The notes under the pieces are model-generated. The model made no database searches, had not been told where the DNA came from, and worked only from the letters and a program-made list of their open reading frames with translations. From assembly GCA_019155205.2 (NCBI GenBank), contig JAHNZQ020000308.1, forward strand, positions 2,721,998 through 2,785,997: 64,000 bases of DNA, read 5' to 3'. This document shows, one piece after another, positions 1 to 12,400 of the stretch; within the stretch, counting starts at the first letter, position 1, and the number at the start of each line of letters is the position of its first letter. Source of the stretch: Gracilaria vermiculophylla. Its lineage: Eukaryota; Rhodophyta; Florideophyceae; Gracilariales; Gracilariaceae. A program made the position numbers and the translations under genes.

Positions 1-236
1 TTCAAAGCTACATCTGGTTCCATATGACTTATATATGATAAACCTTCTTTAAGATTCTTAATCTTGAGCGCATCAACATCGTACCCAATTACTGGGAAGC
101 CCGAATTGTGAAGAAGGTTAGCGAGAGGAAGGCCAACGTAACCTAATCCGATGACTCCGATGTGTGCCTCCCTTGATTTCAGGAGAGCATGAAGCTCATC
201 AAAAGATGTTGTTTTGGTTTGATCGTTTGACTCCAT
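1..236 (-). CDS. Nucleotide-sugar dehydrogenase, bacterial WbpA/WecC type (N-terminal part)
   Basis: The first 78 codons of a gene that runs off the left edge; the ATG is at 236-234. After about 23 residues comes the Rossmann dinucleotide-binding segment GVIGLGYVGLPLA, followed by GYDVD, the acidic end of the second beta strand, and then GLSYISHME. This combination is typical of NAD-dependent UDP-N-acetylglucosamine/UDP-N-acetylmannosamine or UDP-GlcNAcA-forming dehydrogenases (WbpA, WecC, TviB). Ordinary eukaryotic UDP-glucose dehydrogenase has an ICCIGAGYVGGPT-like motif instead. The enzyme oxidises C6 of a nucleotide sugar to a uronic acid for polysaccharide synthesis. No signal peptide is visible, so it is probably cytosolic. 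The exact substrate cannot be read from this fragment. The bacterial-like motif suggests transfer, which is an inference. Confidence 0.85.
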   Translation of the reverse strand, partial: MESNDQTKTTSFDELHALLKSREAHIGVIGLGYVGLPLANLLHNSGFPVIGYDVDALKIKNLKEGLSYISHMEPDVAL

Positions 237-1865
237 CAGATACCAAATCTCTTATACTTGCAAGAGACGTGGATATATTGGAATTTGAGAGTCCAGTTTA
301 AAGCCGAGATCACATTGAAGTACTTATCGAACCAGAAGCAGTCCTTTGAGTATAGTATTATGCTTTGAAGAATATTAGCAGGGAAGAGGTTTAGATACTA
401 TTGGTTGGATGCGTAACACGGCAATCCAAATCGGTGTTTTTGCGTACTAAAGCATCGGGAAACAAATGCTAAAAGACCTACGTACCTCTAATTCCCAGTA
501 ATACGACTATTTGAAAGAAGACGTGAGTATGATAATAAACGATGCGAACTCGTGAACAACAAAACTGTGGTGATGCGTGGCCCAGCCAGTATTTTCAAGT
601 ACCCGGGTTACTACAATAGTGCGGTAATGGGGTCTACTGGGAGACAAATATCTGAAGGATACGAAGATATCCTTGAGAACAACGAGGTTTCCAGGGTACC
701 CTTTCCAGCGGCTAGCTCGCACCTACTGTGCAATAGGGCCCCCGAGGCACAAGCACTTTGCATTTGGCACAAAATTCGCGCCATTTGCAAGATGGAATTC
801 TTGAAGGGCTGTACCCGTGTAGGGGGACAAGGAAAGTATCGTGCAGGGGACACACGTCCTCAGCTTCAACAAACTTCGAGGAGTATCCAGATTTTCCATT
901 TCGCAGCGCACTACACAGCTTGTTGGCCACCTTGTCTCAAATACAGTCTCTGTATACTACCTTACCCTATACAAAAAACAGGAACCCCCGTGTTTAAAAT
1001 GTGTTCAATGAACACATCTATATCAGCATACGGGTGACGGCTCATAAACGTTTAACTGTGTCTGACTTTATTGATTTCTGTCGCAAAAGATGTGCTTCTT
1101 TGCCAACCACTAGCTTGCTAGCATGTCTTCGGCCTTCTACGACATAATCTGTGCCTAATGAGTTAGAATTGAGTGAACCTCGAGGCTAGCAACATCCTCC
1201 GCCCACTGACTGCCTCGTTTAGTAGCAAAAAACTTGGACGCCTCGTTTCCATCCGATTCTTGGTCCTCGTTGACACGCAGTCATTGCCATGCCTGAGCTC
1301 AACAAGGAGAGCGCAATTTGAACCGTATCATCCGAGGAATTATTGTTCAGATTTGTACGTGTACATGTGAATAAATATGTCTGATATCTCGCTTCGTTCA
1401 CCTTCATGCACAGGTGCAATGATCGCCTACTATATTTGCTCAGTTTGTTGTATGGAAGTATTCAACCATTCTGTACAGTTTCAACGAATCTGTCTTCCCT
1501 CCACTAAAAGGCGTGTTCTTGGCAGCTCAAGTTTTCTCTCCACTCCGAAGAGATACACAGCGCTGTCGTATAGATGTAGAATCCCTCTTCAAGAAAGCCA
1601 GAATTTCAAATGACCAAAATCTCGCAGCAAATTATACTCCAATAAATTCTTCAGTATGAAAGACTCGACAGTAAAGTATAATCGATGCATTCTTTTCCGG
1701 AGACAGCGCAGTGCTCTACAACATGTTCAACAGGCGCAACATCAAGTTCTTAGTTTATCAACAAGGTTGTATGCTTCACTGGTGGTGTGAGATTTCTGAT
1801 CTAGTCATAAAAGCTTCGACAAATCTGATGCTCTGCCTTGTCTGCATTGTTGTCTTCATGTGTTC
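237..1865. other. Intergenic, no supported gene
   Basis: This lies between the start of the nucleotide-sugar dehydrogenase and the 3' end of the cyclotransferase gene. Short open frames occur on both strands (the longest about 160 codons at 552-1037) but they overlap each other, have no recognisable domain and look like chance. The left few hundred bases should hold the dehydrogenase promoter. No repeat, tRNA or mobile element is seen. Confidence 0.5.
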
Positions 1866-2366
1866 TCAACTGCGATGGGTTCGACGAGTGTAAAGTTTGC
1901 CCATTTCATGCGTGTATACGTCTATAATGGGCAGAGCTAAAAGACGTTCGACAGTCCATTTGTGTGCCCAAGAAGGTCCTGCATTCGACGCATCTCTGAA
2001 ATATGCTTTTGACAAAACCGTCTGCCCTGTGGAAAGCCTTCCTTGGTAATCCTGAGATAATTCGTTGATAATAACTTCAATCGGCTTCACACAGTAAAAC
2101 CCTGTGCCTACTCCTTCAAATTGATCCAACTTCTTTCTCGCTTCTTGGTCGACAAGAATGAGTTCTCCAGATACTCGTTTTGACCCTTCATAATTTGCAA
2201 AATCGAGTAGGAAGGGAACATGAAATTCAGTATCGACGACCAGGGGAAACCGATGTTTCGTTAAAGCCTGTCCGACGTGGGTGACAGTTGGTGGGATTTG
2301 GGTGTCATTTGGAAATCCTTTTTTCAGGGTTCCATACACAAAATACAGAAATTGTTCACCTTCCAT
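1866..2366 (-). CDS. Gamma-glutamylcyclotransferase-like protein (GGACT/AIG2-like)
   Basis: A 166-residue protein, the usual size for this small family. The start is the ATG at 2366 because the conserved fold begins at once: residues 6-17 read FLYFVYGTLKKG, the substrate-binding YGTLKxG loop. Glu84 in LDQFEGVGTGFY aligns with the catalytic glutamate of gamma-glutamylamine cyclotransferase. These enzymes release 5-oxoproline from gamma-glutamylamines or related dipeptides, including isopeptide cross-links, in the cytosol. The frame stays open upstream to 2531 but that part looks non-coding. The real substrate could be another gamma-glutamyl compound. Confidence 0.88.
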   Translation of the reverse strand: MEGEQFLYFVYGTLKKGFPNDTQIPPTVTHVGQALTKHRFPLVVDTEFHVPFLLDFANYEGSKRVSGELILVDQEARKKLDQFEGVGTGFYCVKPIEVIINELSQDYQGRLSTGQTVLSKAYFRDASNAGPSWAHKWTVERLLALPIIDVYTHEMGKLYTRRTHRS

Positions 2367-3400
2367 GTTCGTGGCTAAATTCGTTTTAGAGGAATGTGTG
2401 TAAACGTTAGTTGTCCGACAGATATGAGATTCAGTCTTTCTGATCCTGAAATTCGCGTATCTCGGAGTCCTGAGAGCTATAATAAATGCGGTTTTAGATA
2501 GTGAATTCTGTTTGGTACATGATGACCTCATCCATGAGACTGTGGAAATGAACAGCGCAGGCTCTCTGGCGATGCCTACTCTCAGGCTAATCCGATGCCT
2601 CGAAGAAAGCTCTTGATGTGCAAACCCTTAAGTAGACGCTTCTACGACGAAGCGCTCCTCCGTACGTCTTTGCTCTCAATACGTCGGCAACGATATAGAT
2701 GATGATGTTCTTCAAGATATCAACTGATAGAGAGCGGCCCGATAACGGTTGCCACCGCTGGCACCCCGTTTCAGCACTGTGGTATTGTCGATACAGACCT
2801 TCACTGATGATGACAATGCTATCACTGTAAAATGACCGAGGCGGAAGACCGATATGAGCCGTACGATATTTGCAGAAGGGCACCAAAAGTTTTAGTTTCT
2901 GACATTTTTCAGGGCGAGGGCCACCCAAAAGCGTCAAAAGTGATCTACAGTATGATTTCGGTGATTTCATTGGCCATTGCAATTGCCGCTTTGCTGGTTT
3001 TGTTGGTGCAACTTTTTTTTTCAAATATCAGACGAAGTGTAGGCCTATACATGACAGAATTGGAGTAAAGATGAAACAGCAGCTTGTGTTTCAGATTTTC
3101 TCTTGGTCGATCAAAAGAACCAGCTGGACAGTAGCTCTGAACGACACAGCTTCCACCAGTTCAAAACCGGAATTCAGGGCATTCACGTCGCTTGCCTGCT
3201 GTGTGCTTTTCCTTGCGTTGATTCAACCAGAAGTTCATTGCCCACATTGTTCAACATTGCTATCTAACTGCTGTCTGACTGTTCGTAATCTGAAACATTT
3301 CTTCCAAAACGTGCTTCCTCTACGTGACCGCTGCCACCGGTTTTGAAATCGTTATTGTCAGGTGTGGCCTCAAGCCTTAAAGATCTGCTTTTGTCTACCA
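2367..3400. other. Intergenic between the cyclotransferase and BIG genes
   Basis: A divergent spacer that should hold the promoters of both flanking genes. It also holds one small plausible open frame, listed separately at 2832-3068. A 145-codon frame on the minus strand over the same bases and a 91-codon frame at 3071-3346 show no domain and are not supported. Confidence 0.45.
2832..3068 (+). CDS. Possible small single-pass membrane protein
   Basis: 78 residues from an ATG at 2832. An acidic N-terminus is followed by one strongly hydrophobic stretch at about residues 39-62 (IYSMISVISLAIAIAALLVL and on), then a short polar tail with two arginines. That layout would suit a small anchored membrane protein. 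I do not recognise a family. It sits about 330 bases upstream of BIG on the same strand, so it could also be chance sequence in the BIG promoter. Conservation in a related genome or a transcript would decide. Confidence 0.35.
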   Translation: MTEAEDRYEPYDICRRAPKVLVSDIFQGEGHPKASKVIYSMISVISLAIAIAALLVLLVQLFFSNIRRSVGLYMTELE

Positions 3401-6400
3401 ATGGAGCAGCTCTTTGCAGTGCGAGTTCTTGTACATTACCACGACAAGCCGAAAGTTGATCACGATGCGGTTCGTCGTCTTTTATTTGCTGCAGGCGTGG
3501 AGTCTTTGCCTTTGCTCTGTGCCGATGGTACCACGCTGAAGCTGGCGGAGTATATCAACACGTCCTCGAACAGCCGCAAAACAGTTGTAGAGGTCTTAGG
3601 TACCAGTGGAACCTCTCTGGTTCAGGTCGCCTCTGTTTTTATGCTAGCAGAAGCCCGGGCGGCCTCTGACTCTTTATGCACAAGTCCAGGGGAGCTTGAA
3701 GTCACTTGCAGCGCCCTAGAGAGGCTTCTTGGGTTTCTGCCTAAAGCATTACCAATTGTTTCAACTATGGATTCACGCCCGTCCGGAAGAGTGAAATCAG
3801 CAACAAATGGAAGCCGAAGAACTCTACACCGTTTATCACGTTCTACCATTTCGGAAAGTAGCCAAGTATCAATATTGCGAGCTGTGAATGCTGTTTTGCG
3901 ACTTAGCGATGTAGCAACACATTGCCTTGCTGTTGTGTCACGGCAGGCTCTCGCATCGAAGATCATCTGTGAAACTGCTGTCAACTTAAGTACCAGGCTT
4001 CTTGCTCTGGCCTCTGCATTGTGCAGCTTTCAACAGATAGATTCTAAACCATCACTGTCATTCTTTTCCTCAAACTCTCTCCGAACAACTTTAGTAGCCG
4101 GAGCAATGCATCTTGGAGCTATTAACATGGAGCATGTAACAATTGATGCCATGGCATGGGTGCAAACTGCAAACCGTGTCCTTTTGAACAATGGAAGAAC
4201 AGCTTTTACTTCTGTCTCAATTCTTTCAGCTCTTTTTGGGGGCATGATGAGCAGCGCAAAGCGATATGAGCAGGCTGAAAGAGAAACTCACACTGCAGAA
4301 GGAGCGGTTTGTCTCCTGTCAACCCTGCATCTTATTTTGTCTCTAGATGTGACGCGAAGACCTTTAGAGCAGTCGAGCGCGGAGAACCCAACTACATCGA
4401 TTCTAAAATCTATCGCGAAACCATCGAAGTCGGAAAATATGGAGGCAAATAATAATCACGGTACGCTCTCTCAAGCTGCAAGATCTTTTCTTGGAGAAAG
4501 GGTGGTTGCCGCCGAAGAAGACGGTGACGAGGGCCGTATTGCAACCGATACGGTCTACCACGCTTGTGAAGAATATGCGAAGAGAGCTGGGGAAGCAGAA
4601 GGAATTATAGGATTGTTAGTTCGTCTCTTTGAGGCCGCCGGGCGTCGATTTTCTCAGGAATCCGCCGATGAGTCTGTCGTTTCAATATCGGAAGGTACTC
4701 TACCTTGTCCTCCGGACGAGTCTGATGATTGTTCTGATGGCCCTCCATTGCGCCAGGACTCTTCGTTACTTTCTGCAGAGCACGTTGAAAGCAAATCTCG
4801 TGACTTCTTCGGAACTGGTGTATTAGTGGGCTTGAACAGTGATGGATATGTTGAACAAAACGAGAGAATTGAGTTGCACAAGGAAGTCGCAGCTCTTGCG
4901 TTGGACACCCTTGGGAAATGGTTGGAGAAAGCCAATTCTCTAAGACAGTACAAGGATCTAGACATAATTCGAATTGCAAGTCGTATTTGCAGCAGCGCAA
5001 GCTTTTTCCTGTTCAACTCATCCTCTGCAAGCTATGATTTGCGAGCGGCTATGATCGATTTCGGGTCTTTCATTGGTCCAGAATTGAGGAGCCATGTAGA
5101 GCAAAAACCGGTAGAAGCACGGCAACGTCTTATTGAACACCTCATCAAGACTTTGACTGAGACATGTCAAAGGACGAATCCTGTACTTTCAGGAATCGTT
5201 GGGTCTTTTCAAAATGAAGCAGTCGTGAATCTATGGACTTTATGCGAGTCGCGTGGAATGCAAAGTGAAAGCAAGTTTGAACGACATGAAGAAATTCAGG
5301 GTCTCACCACGGATAATATTTTATATTTGTTGCTAGCTGTGACGACGGAGGCCAACTCATTAGCATTGATGGGATGCATACTGGATTATCTGAGAGGAAT
5401 TTTGAGCGCTGACCAAGTTTCAGATTTACCTGTGAGCCACGTTACTGCGGCGTTACTCCTACTAAGTTATGGCGCGTCAGTGTCGTTGGGAATGTTAGAA
5501 AATCTTGAGGGTCATCGTATAGCTTTTGCTGCCCTTTACCATCGAGATCCTGAACTTGCTCTGGAACCGTCATATCCCGAAATACTACCTGAATCAGCCG
5601 GAGCGGGAGTTCTTACGCTCCGCAAAATGGATTTGGATGACCACAAGGCAAGACAAGTTTGGGAAGTTATTAAACATGTCCCCAAAATCATGGAACAAAT
5701 ATGTGCAAAATGTTGTTCACAATTGGATCGAGATTTGCAAGTGTTCTCGAGCAGTAGTCAATCCACCGGAACTGATTACATCCAAGAAGCATCGGCGCTT
5801 AACAGCGTCAAACACTTTTATCATTTGTATTGGTCTTATGTGATGGTTACAAGACTCGTGCATTCATTCAAACCCGATGATGAGGTAGGTGAATCATCTG
5901 ATGTCCATGGTCTTGATGACAAGATTGGTTTCGAAATGCTTTCTCCTTTCATGGTAGAGCGAGCTTCCAAAGATCCTGAAATGTATGAAATCTTGAAGAA
6001 CATCGTGGGAACGAAGTCTTCCGCAATACCAATCCTTTATTCTTTGGAATGTGTCATGCTTTACAAGTGTTCCAGTCCCACCGTGCGGGTCATCAGGGAT
6101 GTCGAGTGGCTCCTTACCACCGTTTTGCGGACATGCTTGGAGTGCATCGCAAACACAGTGTATAATGAACCGGCTGAAAACTACTCACAACTTTTGGATG
6201 CCTTTCGCAGATCTCCAAAGGAAGCGATAAGAAAAGCAAATAATGCATCTACCGATAGAAGGACAATCTTTAAAAATAATGCCAACGATATCCCCGTCTG
6301 TTCCAGTCTTCAACAAGTTATGTTTTATTTGAGAAGTGTTGGATCTGGGAAAACCCCCTTTGTACTCGCAAGTGTTTTCCTTTCATCCGCCAAGTTGTTG

Positions 6401-9400
6401 AACCACATCACTCCAACTGCCCTGGAATCAATGCGGAACCTTATCATCCAGGTTGCTAGTCACATTATTTTCGTTCCACAGTTTAGTACTGAACTCGCAG
6501 CATCTATGTGGGTTTTCATTGACGCGTTTTTATGTCGCACTTTTGATATTGCGCCTGAAGAGCACGGTACAAGCGAGACGATAATAACATTTATCGCACG
6601 GGTTTGTGGGTTTGCAAAATTGGCGGAACGAGACACTTCTTCACCTCGTGTTATACGAGCACTATGTATGTTTGCCCGGGATACTGCCTCGATTGGCAAT
6701 CTGGATGAAGTTTTGAGAATCGTCGCGTTTCAGAGCAAGATGCCTGAAGATATTACCAACAGCGATCTAAGAAAATGGTTAAATACAGCCATACCTCGAT
6801 TGTCTCTATCGAATCTTCTTTCTTGCCTACTTGTACCAGCGGATGAGTCGGCCGTGGCTGTCTCTCACTATGGAGAATCTTTTTCGTTTTTGACAGAAGC
6901 CTGTCATAAATCCAAGACATGGAGAGTAGCACTAGTGTCAGGACTTGAGCAGTTGCATGAAACTGACTCTTTGGTTTGGAAAAGAATGGTTTTGCGTTCT
7001 ATTGTCGAATCTGCAACGCTGAACGACGGGGTGCTATTGTTGATAGAAAAAGTCATTGGTATGGATGATTCGGTACTTGCAGCTCAGCTTCTGAATGACA
7101 TGTTTCGGGCCACCTGCACTGTTTTTGCCGAAGTCTTGGAAGTGAGCTTGGAGGGCAAGTGCCGCATTCTAAACTTTGCTGTCCGTTTGACTCTTTGTTA
7201 CGGTCTTGTTAGCGCAAGATGTTCGAAATCTACTTCACCCGCTTGCTTGGAACCGGCCATGTTTGGGTTTCTTTTGCAAACTCTTCAAACGACATCAAAC
7301 CGCTTGCTATTCTCACCTGGAGATCATGACTCGAAGCACCTTGTTCTATTTTTATGTGATCTTTTGGGTTGCATCGTCAAAGGTTTATCAAGTCCAAGAA
7401 ATGAGCAAATGACCTTCACTGGTCTTGGCGCAATCGAGTCCGAGAAGAAGGATAGCGAAGAGAACCATTTGTTCGAGTCTACAAACTCCATGCTATCTCT
7501 TTTGAGAAAAAGTGCTTCCTGTTCGCAAGCGTCCAAGGATATTGAGAGCCACCCTCTTTGTACATATACATCTACTGGGAGTCAATTTGTCGAGCAGCAT
7601 TGGTACTTTTGCTATTCATGCGAACTTTCAGGGTCAGAAGGTGTGTGTTCTACTTGTGCTCGTGTATGTCACCGTGATTGTGAATTGGCTTATAGCAAGT
7701 TCAGCCGCTTTTTTTGTGATTGTGGAGCTGGATGTGATCCACGACAAGAATCCACATCTCATGGTATTCCGTCGTCAGACGATGTTGATGGAAGCAATGC
7801 AAACTCTCAAGAACCTGTTTCTCAAAGACAACAACTGCCGACTTCACGGCCTCGGAAACGGAAAGCATGTCTATGTCTTAAAAAAAATGATGACTCAGAG
7901 GCCAAACCAGAAAATCTGAATCATGTCTCCAAAGACGATCGAAATGTTCCTGAAGTGCGTGCAAATATGATTGAATCAGAACTTGAAGAGGCTTTGGTGA
8001 GAGAGCTGCGTGAGTTAAGTACCGATGAAAAATCTTTACGATCAAAGCATGGGAAAGAATTGAGATTGGCATTCAGAACAGCTCTCAATGAGTCTGTGAA
8101 TACTCTCACTGGAACTGCACTCTTTCTAACTCGGGAGATCGAAGGTACGCATATTGTAAGGGAGTCTGACGGAATATGGACACCTTTGCTTGGTGCTAGT
8201 GGTGAAGTTTCACGGTTATCACAGGCGAACGATTTTGTAGGTATCACTGTTCATGACCAATCTGCTGTCTCTACAAAGGTTTTGCGCCCAGGTTCCTTGG
8301 ATATTCAGCTGGCAAAGGACTCTTCCAATTCATTATCTGCAAATCTTACACCCCGAAGATCACTAATTGCATACAGCTCCTTTGATCGAATAGTTGCTGT
8401 GGCAGAAAAATCAAACATTATCGAATTCCTTGATGCATCTGAAGAGCTTTTTTCCGATGATGGCATGGCAGAAAAGCTTATATCTCGTGTGTTTCGGCGG
8501 GTTAGTGTCCCGTTTGACGTCAAGCATATCCTGTTTCACCCCTCCAACTCAAACATACTATTGGTAGTCGGGAAAGAAAAAGTATGCGTTTTCGTCAGGG
8601 CTGGGAGTAGCCTCAGCACCACATGGACGCGTATGGATGTAGAAGTCGGACTTTCCGAATTTATAGGATCAGACGGTCAAAATGCATTGATTGACGCGTC
8701 GTGGATCGACGAAGATGCTACACTTCTTCTTGTGATCACAACAGATTTTGTGAAGATTTTTGATATTGCCGTTGACACATTTTGTCCGTGTTTCTTCGCA
8801 AGAACACCGGCTACGAATGCAGTGAGTCAGAATATTGCGGAAGGGAACGATGTGGATATCGGAAAGCGGAGTTCAGAGAAGAAAAAAATTGTGGCTGCTG
8901 CGTTTGCGAGGGATTACATGGAGAGTTGGAAGGACCAGTTTCTTGTCTTTATCCTCAGGTCGGACCGTAAGATGTTTGTAACAAAGTCCAAACGGAATCA
9001 AGCCGTATCTCCTGTCTTTGAGTTTTGTTTTGAAGCCAAAGACAGTGTCAATGAGAATTCCTCTATCGTATCAAATATGATATACTACGCAGATGAGTCA
9101 ATGTTTATCATTTCATTTGCATCCGGAAACATTTTATGCCTTCCTTTCTCTGTCAGAAGCAACCAGGACCAATTGCAGGTGGTGATTCAAGAACCACATG
9201 TCTTTAATTCAGTGTTTGAATCCAATTCCGTTTTTGAGGTGGATCAAGTCAAGGGACTAGAACGAACTTTTGCGTTTTGTGAAAAGCAGAGTACCATGAG
9301 TTACAGCGGGATTCTCAATTTTGAGGATGAAAAGCTTGTCGTGAAGTTATATTCAAGTCCCACAGCCTCTTCAGTTCTCGGTTTCTGTAGCTACAGTTCG

Positions 9401-12400
9401 TCTGCATTTACAGGTGAACCTTCGTTGCCTGGGGGACTATTTCTTCTCGACGATGGAAGCGTTCACCGGATAGATATCACTTCCACACGACGACGACGTC
9501 AGATACCACAACAAACGGTAGTGTCTGCTTCCACTGGCCGTCAACGGAAACTGTTGGGATCAACTTCGTCCGAACAGATGGGCGCTCGATACGGTGGGAC
9601 CTCAATCCCCCCTGCTGTTGGATTCTTTGAAAAATGTCGCCTTGTCTCTGATTCTATTCGCATTGAAAGATTGGACGTGGACCCGAAACTATCAGCGGAC
9701 CACGACAGAATTAGTGTGATTCTGGCAGGTAGCGGAAGCGATTGCATCGTGAGTCCTGTGGAAAATCAGCCATTTCGTTTTGCTGCAATTATTGAAAGTC
9801 CGGCCCTCGTTCTTGTTGGGGCTCGAATGCGATTTGGCGGAACTGACCGTTCCCGCCAAAGAGTGCCAGCTGAAGTTAAAGTCTTTAACAGAACTATAAG
9901 ATGGAGTCCACGAAATGGTGTTAAGAGGTGGCTTGATATTCCACTCACTGTACCAGAGAGTGTAAAATCCCCTCACAAGATCACATTTGAACTATCTCCG
10001 AGACGTATGAATCGAGAGGGGAGATATAAAGCAGATGGGTTATGCGCCATCGATGCCCTTGAGCTTTATGCTGTGAGTAATATTGAGTTCACAGAACGGA
10101 AATTAATGCATGAGAAAGCCAAGAGCGAGAATCAGCACTCAAGGAAAGAAAAGGAAGAAGATGTGTATGAAGATCTCCGAAATATAGCCGCTAACATGAA
10201 AGAATATGAGCCTATTACGTCTTCACTGAATCTGGAACACATGTCCGCCGAGAATAATGCTCTTTTGACAATTTTGAACTGTATTGAGAAGAAACCTTTC
10301 CTTTCTTCTTCAAAAGCGGGGTTGCTTCTATCGGAAATGAATAACATGTGGTCTAAAACATTTTTGGGTCTCAAGATCTCTGATCAAACTTTCTTGGACT
10401 ACATGGTTAAACCTTGTCTGAGACTGTGTCTTCCGGAAATCTCGAAGACAAGCTCCACGGAAGAATCTTGCCCAGATGTATTGAAGGTCTTTCCAGCTGG
10501 CGTCTGTTCGATAATTTTAAAGGAAGTCGTCAAATGTTACGACAACGGAATTACTCCGCACTTTACATGCATCGAAAAAGGTCTTTATATGGCAGCCACT
10601 CTTGCCCGGTCTCTATTTGCCGTGAGCGTGGCACTTCCTGCGCCAACAGCAGAGAATTGGGCAAGCTCATATGATTGTATAATGCCAAACGAAGAGCATT
10701 TATTACTGCTATTGCGTGCACATGTCGCAATGGGTCGAAGTGGAAGGCTTTTATACCGATCAATCGAAAGTGCAACAATTAATGCTGTGGATGTGTTCAT
10801 GGTATTGAGCATTCGGCGAGGTATCTCTGCCCAGAATAAGGAGGCGCAAAAGGCTACAAACTTTCTGGTCGAAATGCTGTGCTCATATGATCAAAGGCTC
10901 CGAATTCGTACTGCCCAGCGGCTAACCGAGCTGTTCAACTCACTGAATTGTGCCTGGGAATCCACCACGCCATTCGAATCTGTGCTTACTTTTGCACTCA
11001 TCCGCTTACTGAGGCCAAGTAAGAACAATGAAAGGATTAGCGATTCTCGTTCAGGTCAAGATGAAGGTAGTATGGGTTCTGACGACCCTCCGCGATGGGC
11101 GTATCGTTGCGATAGTTGTGGTGAGGTTTGCAATCAGGAGTGGTGGCATTGTGCGGATTGCGAAGATTTTGATCTATGCACAAAGTGCTTACGGAGCTCT
11201 ACTCCATGCGTTTCGGAAAATCACAAAGAAACCCATATTTTGCTGAAGGGAACAATCGAAGAAGACGTAGATGGTCAGCCCATGAGTGGTATTGATCATG
11301 GTCATGGAACTAGCATTGGAGAACGGGCTCAAGGGATTTTGAGCACCATCATTACTAAAATTCTTGAACAGGTCATGGCCGAGGAGAATAACAGCAGTCA
11401 CTGGAGATACCTTGATGCAGCAGAGGCAATATCTCAGCTTCTCGGCTCAGGTTGTCCACCAGCAGTGAAACTATGTCGGATGGAAGCCCTGTTCAGTTCG
11501 TCGTTTCCGTCGCTGCTCCGACGGTTGGCAGAATCGATTGGAGATGAATATCATAATGCGAAGGTTGCAGGTGATGGTGTACTCACAGTAACTCCTCGAT
11601 GTGCAGATGTTTTTATTCTGATGCTAAATATCTTACTATGTGCTTCCGGAAGTAATATGGCATCTTTTGTTCACAAGCATGACGTTCCAAACATCTTGTC
11701 CGAGCTTCTGAAAAAAATGCATCCCAAATTACAGGAACTCGCATTTTTTGTGTCTTCAAGTGATTTAGGAGCCGTTAAACGACATCCAAATGTCGATATC
11801 ATGTCGAGAAGTGTTTGGAACGGACCACTGTCCGAAATTTCGAGTCTACCTATATCAAGTCGCAAAAGCAATAGGGAAGAAATTGTGTCCGAAATGCTCG
11901 GCTCTGGGGAACACTTTGGAACCTCCAATTACACTTTCATAAACGTCATGACAGAAGTGCTACATGTACTGGATTTTTCGTTCAAAACGGCAGCGAATTC
12001 ATCGATTACGAAGCAAATGAAGCGCTTTCCGAGGAAGCTGTTGTGTGATATTATTAATTTTTCTGACTCTTGCCAGAGTAAACACGACCCCACCCTTTTA
12101 AAAACGTTGGCAGGGTCGTCTGAGAAGCTGCTGGGTGTTCTTTCTTTGGATAATACAGATGAATTGAATGATATTCTAGACAGGTACCTGTACCATGACC
12201 AGGGCAAAAGGTTGAGTGAAGTGATACACGCAAAACGACTGAACGGATTATCATTGCCGTATGAATCGGCGCTTGAAGTTGCCTTAGTGTTGGGAAATAT
12301 TCTAAAAGCAGCTCGAAGGCACCCGGAGACTTGGAGAAACTACACAGTTACAGATGAAACCATTCACAACATATTATTCGACGTTGCAAGGGTGACCAAA

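Noticed and set aside
552..1037. 161-codon plus-strand frame
   Set aside because: No domain, no codon bias, overlapped by minus-strand frames of similar quality.
3362..3400. N-terminal extension of BIG to 3362
   Set aside because: It begins with GTG; eukaryotic initiation at the ATG at 3401 gives the expected N-terminus.
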